Below are positions 51,316 through 58,313 of a stretch of 58,313 nucleotides of DNA, in pieces. Within the stretch, counting starts at the first letter, position 1, and each line of letters opens with the position of its first letter. The notes below the pieces were generated by a model. It worked only from the letters and a program-made list of their open reading frames with translations. It did no database searches and had not been told where the DNA came from. The DNA comes from Hespellia sp. (GTDB taxonomy: Bacteria; Bacillota; Clostridia; Lachnospirales; Lachnospiraceae), in contig JAAVXR010000098.1 of assembly GCA_022790755.1 (NCBI GenBank), positions 1-58,313 on the forward strand, in the 5' to 3' direction. A program made the position numbers and the translations under genes.

Positions 51316-54018
51316 ATGAAACAGAAGCGTTTGTTCGGCGTGGGAATTTTGCTGATCATCGCGGTTGCCGCGATTCTTCTGGTTAGCTACAGTCAGAGAG
51401 AACTGAACTTACATTATATCGAACAGATTCATTGTAAAGAGGGATATCTGTATTTTGTGGACCGCGGGGAAGATGATTTTATTCGGGTGGTTCGTTCTGA
51501 TATGGAAGGAAGAAACGGGGATATTATCGCATGCTTTCGGTATGAGCGCGGAAAGTATCGTTCCGTCCATCAGTTGTTTTTTGATGATGCGGGTGGAGTC
51601 TATGCATTGGTTGAGGAGACGCAGGCAACCGCATTCCCGCAAGTATCTGGCGCTATCATGCGCTGCAATTTTGAAAAGGGACGGTTCGAAAACACATCCT
51701 ACGATTTCACAGAGTGTCTACAGAAGAATCCCGATATTCAAATACAGGGAATCCGGGAAGAAGCAGTGTACTATTTTGAGACAGTGCCAGATGCGGAAGG
51801 AAAGAAGAGCGAAGTAAAGCTTTGCAGCATGGATGTGGATGGGAATAGCAGCCAGCTGGATTCGTTCTCGCTGGGGTACTCCGGGTTGAAAACGCAGTTT
51901 TTTCTGAGCAGAAATCTACAGATCCTGTGGATGGAATATGACGGGGAGATCTTTCTGAAAGAAATGGGTGGCGATGAATGCACGCAAATCGAGGGAATCT
52001 CGGGAAGAAAGGAGACGTTTAGAAGCCTTTCCGACGATGACGAAAGCACGGCGTATGTCGTAGATTATGAATCAGAATGTATCCGAAAAATAGATTTGGA
52101 GAAACGGGAGACGACAGTTGTCTGCACGACGGATGAGATTCAAAAACAAAAGTCGGAGTTTGCTTTTCAGAATCTGACTGGTTTGGATTGTTCGCAAACC
52201 GGCTTTTGTGCGGGGATGAGAAGTCAGGATGAGAACGGGATGGATGAGATCTGTTCTTATCAGGATGGGAAATACCGGGAAGTGAAGGTGGTGTCTCTGA
52301 CTCCTCGCTCCGTGATCCGTAGCTTGTTTCCGGTGTATCTGGGAATCGTTCTGGTAGCGGTATTGCTGTATGTCTATTGGTTTGTTTACCGCAGATATCG
52401 GTTGCAGACGATAATGGTGCGATTGATTTTGGTGTTTGTTCTGGGTCTGTTTGCGGCGGATTGGGCTCTGGAACGTTGGATTGAACAGGCTATTCGAGAA
52501 CATTTGGAAAGGAATCAGATGGCAGCTCTGACCATACTGGGGGACCAGTTGGAGGAGCATATTCTTGGAAATATCGAAAAGGAATCGGAGATACTGAATG
52601 ATCGAGTAAATCGCGAGAAGACGGAAAACACAGAGTCCGGGGAACTATTGACATATGTTTACAGTATCTTGAAAGTGGAGGAACAGCGATTGGTGGTGGA
52701 GGAATCCATGACGGAATATCGGGGAGTTCCAGCAGAATGGTGCTGTTCGGCCGGGAGCCTGGAGACGGTCTATGCTTCCTGGGCAGACGGGGAATGTAAG
52801 GTGCAGATGGTTGAGGATGAAGCAGGAAAATGGAATCAGCGTTTTATCCCGCTTATTCTGGACGACAAAACGGTATACGGTGTACTGTCGGTAGCCGTCA
52901 CCGGAGAACTTCTGGATTACCAGATTTGGGATTATCAGCAGCATTTGAAAATGGTCTCGATTGCGATGCTCTCCGTTTTGTCTATTATTTTGATCGTGAT
53001 TTTACTTCTCTTCCTGAAACCATTAAAGATATTGAAACAAAGCGCCAATCGACTGGCGGCGGGTGAATTGGGAGTGACGGTGCCGGTACATGGCCATGAC
53101 GAGATCGCAAATATTTCGGCGACATTTAATCAGATGTCAGAGGGAATCGCGCAGTATGTGCAGGATATTCAAGAGATGTCGGATGGATACTATAAATTTA
53201 TTCCGGCTAAAATCCTGGAGTTGTTGGGAAAGTCGTCTATCCAGGAAGTGGAGCTGGGCGATGAAATGACGGAACAGATGACGATTCTGTCTATGCATGC
53301 GGTGAACGCTCTGAAACAGAAGCAGAGATGGAAGGCGCAGGAAATATATGAAAACATCAATCGGATGCTTTCGGTTCCGGTCGCGGCGATCGCGGAACAT
53401 CACGGGGTCGTGGAACATTTTGAAGACAGTGGATTATCTGCATTTTTTACCGGAAACAGCAAGGGAGCGCTGGATGCGGCGATCGAGATTCACCGGTCGT
53501 TAGATAAACTGGCTTACGGGAACGGGAGGTCGATCGCGATCAGTTACGGTCAGGTGACGATCGGTGTGATTGGGCACAAGAACAGAATGGAGGCCGCGAC
53601 CATTTCCGTTCATTCGGATTTGGCGAAGGCGTTGCGGCAAAAAGGCGATGTGTATGGGGCGAGAATCTTGATCACACATTTGGTGTATCAGCAAATTGCG
53701 GATTTTGAAAAACAGTATCATGCCAGATACCTGGGAAATATTTATGTGAGCGCCAGCGATACGATGGAGCGAATTTATGACGTGTATGACGGAGACAGTG
53801 AAGAGGAGTTCTACTATAAAGAACTGACAAAATCGTTGTTCGAACAGGGAGTGGAACTGTTCATTGCCAGAAAATTTTACGAGGCGAGACTCGTTTTCGT
53901 GGAAGTCCTAAAGCAATATCGAAAAGATAAGGCTTCCAAAGAATATCTGTATCGCTGCGACAGGTTCTATAAGTCGGAGGACAAGAATGAGATGGATACG
54001 ATTGTGGAACGGTTTTGA
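51316..54018 (+). CDS. Membrane sensor with HAMP, degenerate class III cyclase and TPR-like domains
   Basis: A 900-residue protein. One membrane helix is at about 7-27, followed by an external domain of about 300 residues. Two helices lie near 336-356 and 365-385, a second external domain spans about 390-540, and another helix is at about 545-567. HAMP (LKILKQSANRLAAGELGV) and then a cyclase-like region (about 630-830) follow. In the latter the first metal site (F-x-D-I) reads LSMHAVNA, and the GD and N-x-x-R motifs are altered (HFEDSGLSAFF, SVHSDLAKALRQ), so catalysis is unlikely. A TPR-like end (FIARKFYEARLVFVEVLKQY) is typical of cyclase proteins. ATG 51316 follows GGAGG. It is likely an envelope sensor for the eCIS. 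Confidence 0.72.
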   Translation: MKQKRLFGVGILLIIAVAAILLVSYSQRELNLHYIEQIHCKEGYLYFVDRGEDDFIRVVRSDMEGRNGDIIACFRYERGKYRSVHQLFFDDAGGVYALVEETQATAFPQVSGAIMRCNFEKGRFENTSYDFTECLQKNPDIQIQGIREEAVYYFETVPDAEGKKSEVKLCSMDVDGNSSQLDSFSLGYSGLKTQFFLSRNLQILWMEYDGEIFLKEMGGDECTQIEGISGRKETFRSLSDDDESTAYVVDYESECIRKIDLEKRETTVVCTTDEIQKQKSEFAFQNLTGLDCSQTGFCAGMRSQDENGMDEICSYQDGKYREVKVVSLTPRSVIRSLFPVYLGIVLVAVLLYVYWFVYRRYRLQTIMVRLILVFVLGLFAADWALERWIEQAIREHLERNQMAALTILGDQLEEHILGNIEKESEILNDRVNREKTENTESGELLTYVYSILKVEEQRLVVEESMTEYRGVPAEWCCSAGSLETVYASWADGECKVQMVEDEAGKWNQRFIPLILDDKTVYGVLSVAVTGELLDYQIWDYQQHLKMVSIAMLSVLSIILIVILLLFLKPLKILKQSANRLAAGELGVTVPVHGHDEIANISATFNQMSEGIAQYVQDIQEMSDGYYKFIPAKILELLGKSSIQEVELGDEMTEQMTILSMHAVNALKQKQRWKAQEIYENINRMLSVPVAAIAEHHGVVEHFEDSGLSAFFTGNSKGALDAAIEIHRSLDKLAYGNGRSIAISYGQVTIGVIGHKNRMEAATISVHSDLAKALRQKGDVYGARILITHLVYQQIADFEKQYHARYLGNIYVSASDTMERIYDVYDGDSEEEFYYKELTKSLFEQGVELFIARKFYEARLVFVEVLKQYRKDKASKEYLYRCDRFYKSEDKNEMDTIVERF

Positions 54019-54038
54019 AAAAAGGGAGGTGAAGGCGA

Positions 54039-55856
54039 ATGGGAGAGTTGGATACATTAGATACAAAGGAACGGGAGAAGTTGAAGGAGAAGAGTCAGGA
54101 TGTGGACGCGGTCATCGAAGAACAACTCCAAGGAGGAACGACGCAGGAGGAGGCTGTCGCGCCGATACAGGCAGAAGAGACCGGGACATTGCAAGAATCT
54201 GCTGCGCTGGTAGATGAGAATGCAAAAATACAGGAGGAGACGCCGCCGGATAAAGTACATGAGCCGTCGGATAAAGTACATGAGCCGCCGGCCAAAGTAC
54301 ATGAGTCGCTGTCAGAAACATTGGATGAAGTGAAGAAAGAGACACTGAAGCTTGTAAAGACAACCGGTGATTTAAAATCAACTCAGACAGGAAATGAGCC
54401 GGAGAATGCGGAGGATAAATATTTTGACGAACTTCCGGTAGACTGGAAGGAGGCGTCCGATGACGCTTCGGTGATCTCGGATATTCAGGAATTGAAAGCC
54501 AAAATCGGAGCGCTGAGAGAGGGAAATCTATATCAGGCGGTAATCGTATCCAGGAGATTGAAAAATGGGAAAGAGAATCCCATGGCGTCCGGGGCGATCT
54601 CCCGCGCAGTGCATTCGTCGGCATGGAACACGGTGGGAGATCTGAATGCTGCGACAACCGGATTTACAGGACTTTTGAGTACATTTGAGAAAGATTCGAC
54701 CGCGCAGACCTTTTTCCAGGGGATTTCCCTGGTGACTAATTTTATTACAATTATATCTTCCGCGCGGGCAATGTATCTGAAATGGGAAAAGATGAAATTC
54801 AGAAACAAGGCGACCTGGACAGAAAACTTTTTCCTGGGAGTGGGGATGATTGGAGATCTCGCTTTGATGTTTGCGAAAGCGGTGGCAATGGCGAAGACGA
54901 TTGCTTCCTGGGCAGGAAAGGATCTCCCGATATTGAAAAAGATATCCAATTGGATGTTTCTGGCGACAGGTACCAGCCAGGCGATCGCTCTCATGAATAC
55001 TTCCAGGGCGTTGACGAAAACCTGCCAGGGAATTCGCGCGTTGGGAAAGAAAAAAGATGAACTCTGGACTCCGGTAAAAGGAGTGATCTGCGAGGTTCTG
55101 GGAGAACCTTCCGGTGCTTCGACAAAAGAGGAAGAAGCGAAAGGGGAAGCGGCTCCTTCCCTTGGAGCAGATTCTTGGAATGAAGATATGCGCATAGAGA
55201 AAGCAGAAGCGGCGCTGGAGGCGCTTCATGAAAAGAAGGATGAAGGCTCGGAGCGAAAAAAAGATCTTCTGGTGCAATATCTGGGTCTTTCCAAAAGAAT
55301 TTCTAAACAAAAGCACGACGGAGTAGAATTGGCTTCCACGGCGGTGAATCTGGTGGTAGGTATTTTTTCCAGTATTGTCACAGGTGGAAGATTTGTGACA
55401 TCCTACGGAACGGCTGCGGCGAAAGCGGATAAAAAAGGAGATTGGAGTACTGCGAATAAAATCATGGGATATACGGGAACCGCGGCAGGTTTGACGGCGA
55501 ACAGTGCGGCGATTCTCACTTCGAGTGTCAAAATCGGCAGCCGTGTTACGAACAGAGCGGATGCGAGAAGCACGTCTGTGAAAGGGCGTCTATTGGAAAA
55601 ATTGGAGACTCTTGAGCGCGACGAGTATGGTTTAAAATATCTGGAAGACTCATTGTCGACTTTCTATGCGGAAGGGAAGGAGGATACAGAGCATCCTCAG
55701 GAAAAAGATATGGTAAAAAAGGATGCACAGAAAGTGGAGGGTTTATATCAGAGTACACAGGGAATGTTCACCGCAATGGGAGTGCCGCTTGATAAACTCG
55801 TGAGAGGAAAGGATCAGGAGGCTTTTGAGAAGATATTGGTTTCCGGTTTGGTATAG
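54039..55856 (+). CDS. Candidate eCIS cargo with hydrophobic helices
   Basis: A 605-residue protein of no family I recognise. Residues 1-130 are disordered and acidic, with three 7-residue repeats (DKVHEPS, DKVHEPP, AKVHESL; 71-91). Residues 215-330 hold three hydrophobic, Gly/Ala-rich helices (FFQGISLVTNFITIISSA, FFLGVGMIGDLALMFAKAVA, WMFLATGTSQAIALM); 430-510 hold two more (STAVNLVVGIFSSIVTGG). This resembles membrane-inserting or pore-forming toxins more than a structural part. The disordered N-terminus could be a loading signal. It lies 12 bases before the AAA+ ATPase gene; eCIS cargo genes often sit beside that gene. A strong GGGAGGTGAAGG precedes ATG 54039. Confidence 0.55.
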   Translation: MGELDTLDTKEREKLKEKSQDVDAVIEEQLQGGTTQEEAVAPIQAEETGTLQESAALVDENAKIQEETPPDKVHEPSDKVHEPPAKVHESLSETLDEVKKETLKLVKTTGDLKSTQTGNEPENAEDKYFDELPVDWKEASDDASVISDIQELKAKIGALREGNLYQAVIVSRRLKNGKENPMASGAISRAVHSSAWNTVGDLNAATTGFTGLLSTFEKDSTAQTFFQGISLVTNFITIISSARAMYLKWEKMKFRNKATWTENFFLGVGMIGDLALMFAKAVAMAKTIASWAGKDLPILKKISNWMFLATGTSQAIALMNTSRALTKTCQGIRALGKKKDELWTPVKGVICEVLGEPSGASTKEEEAKGEAAPSLGADSWNEDMRIEKAEAALEALHEKKDEGSERKKDLLVQYLGLSKRISKQKHDGVELASTAVNLVVGIFSSIVTGGRFVTSYGTAAAKADKKGDWSTANKIMGYTGTAAGLTANSAAILTSSVKIGSRVTNRADARSTSVKGRLLEKLETLERDEYGLKYLEDSLSTFYAEGKEDTEHPQEKDMVKKDAQKVEGLYQSTQGMFTAMGVPLDKLVRGKDQEAFEKILVSGLV

Positions 55857-55868
55857 GAAGCGGAGAGA

Positions 55869-58028
55869 ATGATGAGTTGGGAAATAGAACAATATTTTGA
55901 AACATTGACGGTATTGGTAAAAAAAGAGATAGATCTGTATACAAAATATGCGGTCCGCCTCCGGGAGGATGGAGGAATCCGGCATATTTATGATACGAAA
56001 ATATTCAAAGAAGAACTGCAGAATATTCTGGAAGACGAATTTTCCTCCATGGATAGAGTAGCGTATGGTGCGGACAGAAAGCGGCTTCGAAAAGAGTGGG
56101 AATTGTTTCATGAGAAAGCGTATCAGAAGATGCAAAGAGGGACGATACTGCCATTCGAGTATATGCTGAGAAAACTTCATCTGACGGAATTTGAACGATA
56201 TTGCGTCTGTCTTGCGATGGCGCCGGAACTGAACCGGGAGTTTGAGAGACTGTACTGCTATCTTCAGGATGACTATCATTTCAAATATCCTGCGCTGGAT
56301 CTCTGTATGAAAATGTTTACGTTGGATTCTCTGTCGCAAAAAATGTTAATTCATCAGACGGTAAACAGAAAAGAAGTGCTACAATCTGTGTTTCAGATGA
56401 AATCAGGTGCGATGGAAAGCGAATTATCCTGGAAACTGAAGCTTCGGGATGATCTGATTGCGTTTGTGTTCTATTATGAATCGGATTTAAGGAATCGAAA
56501 GTCGGAATATTATTTGCAAATTCCTCAGGTGGATGAGGGGGTGGCGGTAGAAATCAATCCACAGATTCGACGGAGGCTGGAACAGTATCTGAAATCCGAT
56601 ACGGCGGATAGGATGCAGATCTTTATTTTAAAAGGAACGAATGGGAGCGGAAGGAAACGCCAGGTACGTCTCGCGGCAGAAAAACAGAGGAAGACCGCGC
56701 TTTTCTTTGATTTGCGGGAAGTACAAAAAAAGTCGGTGGAACAGAGGCTGGAGATGATACAGGATGCGGTGGTGAGAGCGGTTCTGGATCAGGCGCTACT
56801 CTGCTTTGATCACTGGGAAGCGCTGCATACGAGTGACGCATGGGATACCGGAATGATACAGGAACTCTTTCGATGTGCGAGCGTATGGTTTTCCACGGTA
56901 TTTCTGATCACGGAAGAAACGTATCTGCCGGAGAGAGGAATTTTGGAAAGATACCGGGTGGAATTGTTTGAAATGAAACAGCCGACGGTCCGCCAGAGAA
57001 AAGAACTGTGGAAGTGTTTCTTTGGCGGCGATACTGCAAAATATGAAGGGATCTGTGAAAGTCTGTCGGCGCAGTTTGACTTTGCACCGGGAACGATAGA
57101 GGAGATTGTGGAGACTGCGAAAAGAGATGCGAAGACGGATGAAGCGGGAATGATAGATATCGCACAGATCTATGAGGCGTGTCAGCAAAAGATTTCACAC
57201 CGTCTGGGGGACCGCGCGGATCGAGTGAACGCGGCCTATACTTGGGAAGAGCTGGTTCTGGAGGAAGAACAAAAGGGGCTTCTCAGGCAGGCGTGCAATC
57301 AAATGATTTACCGTTATCAGGTATATGACGCCTGGGGATTTCAGCGGAAGATGCCATATGGTCGGGGAGTGTCCATGCTGTTCTTTGGTCCGCCGGGGAC
57401 AGGGAAGACCATGGCGGCACAGGTTCTTGCAAATGAGCTGCATCTGGAACTCTATAAGGTGGACCTTTCCGGGGTATTGTCCAAGTATATCGGAGAGACA
57501 CAGAAGAATCTGAAAGAAATTTTTGACGAAGTGCAAAAGAGCAGGAGTATTCTATTTTTTGACGAGGCGGACGTACTGTTCTCCAAAAGAGTAAATGTGA
57601 CGGACGCCCGGGATATCAGCGCGAATGCGCAGACGGCGTATCTTCTGCAAAAAATGGAAGAATATGACGGCATTACCATTCTGGCGACGAATCTGATGCA
57701 GAATTTTGACGATGCATACAAAAGGCGGATAAAATATATGATTTCCTTTCCGCTTCCGGGGAAAGAGCAGCGGGAAATGCTCTGGAAAAAAGTATTTCCG
57801 AAGGAAATGCCGCTCAAAGAGGATCTGGATCTGGAATATCTGGCGTCCAACTTTGAGTTGTCAGGCGCGTCCATCAAGAATATTGCACTGAATGCGGCGT
57901 TTCTGGCGGCGGCGCAGAAAGAAGTATTGGGGATGGAACAGATCGTGGTTGCTTTGCAGCAAGAGTATCAGAAGGCTGGAAAAACCCTTGGAAGGGAAGA
58001 GTTAAAAGAGTATTATAGTTATGATTAG
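55869..58028 (+). CDS. eCIS AAA+ ATPase (Pvc15/Afp15-like), copy 2
   Basis: A 719-residue homologue of the protein at 24523. The helical N-terminal domain (1-230) is followed by a degenerate AAA module (GTNGSGRKR at about 257, FDHWEAL in place of Walker B). The intact module has GPPGTGKT (507-514), ILFFDEAD (about 561-568), ILATN and YKRRIKY. Identity with copy 1 is high around the active module and low in the N-terminus, suggesting the same motor with different adaptors. Its stop codon TAG lies in the outer end of fold-back copy 4. Confidence 0.88.
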   Translation: MMSWEIEQYFETLTVLVKKEIDLYTKYAVRLREDGGIRHIYDTKIFKEELQNILEDEFSSMDRVAYGADRKRLRKEWELFHEKAYQKMQRGTILPFEYMLRKLHLTEFERYCVCLAMAPELNREFERLYCYLQDDYHFKYPALDLCMKMFTLDSLSQKMLIHQTVNRKEVLQSVFQMKSGAMESELSWKLKLRDDLIAFVFYYESDLRNRKSEYYLQIPQVDEGVAVEINPQIRRRLEQYLKSDTADRMQIFILKGTNGSGRKRQVRLAAEKQRKTALFFDLREVQKKSVEQRLEMIQDAVVRAVLDQALLCFDHWEALHTSDAWDTGMIQELFRCASVWFSTVFLITEETYLPERGILERYRVELFEMKQPTVRQRKELWKCFFGGDTAKYEGICESLSAQFDFAPGTIEEIVETAKRDAKTDEAGMIDIAQIYEACQQKISHRLGDRADRVNAAYTWEELVLEEEQKGLLRQACNQMIYRYQVYDAWGFQRKMPYGRGVSMLFFGPPGTGKTMAAQVLANELHLELYKVDLSGVLSKYIGETQKNLKEIFDEVQKSRSILFFDEADVLFSKRVNVTDARDISANAQTAYLLQKMEEYDGITILATNLMQNFDDAYKRRIKYMISFPLPGKEQREMLWKKVFPKEMPLKEDLDLEYLASNFELSGASIKNIALNAAFLAAAQKEVLGMEQIVVALQQEYQKAGKTLGREELKEYYSYD

Positions 58029-58313
58029 GGTTTGGGGCGAAAAGTGGTTTTTAGAGGGGTGTGGGCAAATTGCACAAAACGTATTCTTCATTGTTCCGAG
58101 CTGCGGATCTAAGTGCTTCTAGCATGTTCTGATGGAAATATTGCAGAAGGGACGCAACCGCCCTCAATGTGCCGTCCATGGCGCAGATCGGGCTTTCGTC
58201 GGCAACCTTGCCGCCGAATTGCTGGGAATTGGCAGAACATGAAGAAGCACTAAGATCCTGCGCAGTCACAATTCCGAACACATTTTGTGCAATTTGCCAG
58301 ATGTACTCTGAGA
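58025..58313 (+). repeat. Fold-back repeat element, copy 4 (cut by window end)
   Basis: The outer end TTAGGGTTTGGGGCGAAAAG begins over the stop codon of the AAA+ gene. The core 58063-58299 begins GGCAAATTGCACAAAACGTA and closes with ACATTTTGTGCAATTTGCC. The right outer repeat is lost at the window edge. The 285 bp after the gene contain nothing else. Confidence 0.85.

Overview
The window looks like a chromosomal segment of a gut-type Lachnospiraceae (Bacillota) genome. The evidence is strong AGGAGG ribosome binding sites, near-consensus sigma-A promoters, moderate GC, the Gram-positive gene order ylxM-ffh-rpsP-khpA-rimM-trmD-rplS-lepB-rbgA-rnhB-yraN, and interspersed palindromic repeats whose translated shadows (ending in a motif like NNEEYVLCNLP) I associate with this family. 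The genus cannot be fixed from sequence alone.

Layout. (1) 1-9232 is accessory: a partial minus-strand gene running off the left edge, a TetR-controlled efflux unit (TetR, MFS, FtsX-type permease, ABC ATPase), a 5'-truncated subtilase remnant, a BspA-type leucine-rich-repeat protein and a small unknown gene. (2) 9264-18585 is core: a clear promoter drives ylxM and ffh, then ribosomal and tRNA-modification genes to rplS and a terminator; next come two signal peptidases, rbgA, rnhB, yraN, pgeF and an MscS channel. (3) 18653-20728 is a two-gene RloA/RloB (AbiL-like) defence island with its own promoter and two palindromes, followed by tRNA-Thr(CGT). (4) 21172 to the right edge is a roughly 37 kb extracellular contractile injection system (eCIS) locus, all on the plus strand.

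The eCIS locus opens with a FlxA-like coiled-coil gene and a large STAND-ATPase/SARP regulator, then a Pvc15-like AAA+ ATPase and an unknown protein. The structural operon follows: sheath, inner tube, a phage-tail-assembly-protein homologue, a DUF6760-like frame, second tube protein, 1212-residue coiled-coil protein (candidate tape measure), LysM tube-initiation protein, gp27-like hub, gp5-like spike, gp25, two gp6-like baseplate proteins, tail protein I and an Ig-tailed fibre-like protein. It ends with a set of unusual accessories: a membrane pseudokinase, a membrane MORN-repeat protein, the Pvc16/DUF4255 cap, an unknown beta-rich protein, a DUF4280 PAAR-like tip, a membrane sensor with HAMP and degenerate cyclase domains, a 605-residue hydrophobic candidate cargo and a second AAA+ ATPase.

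The most notable signals are: (a) a textbook -1 ribosomal frameshift site (heptamer A AAT TTT, 6-nt spacer, 10-bp stem-loop) joining the tail-assembly protein to the DUF6760-like frame, which has no ordinary start codon, an arrangement parallel to lambda gpG/gpGT; (b) a hairpin between a strong Shine-Dalgarno and the sheath start codon that would bring them to optimal spacing; (c) three membrane-anchored signalling-type proteins inside the eCIS operon, suggesting a cell-envelope-coupled injection system; (d) a SARP-type direct-repeat operator candidate at the sheath promoter; and (e) a family of about 240-320 bp fold-back elements at each break in the eCIS operon. All functional statements are from reading the sequence; no database search or folding program was run.
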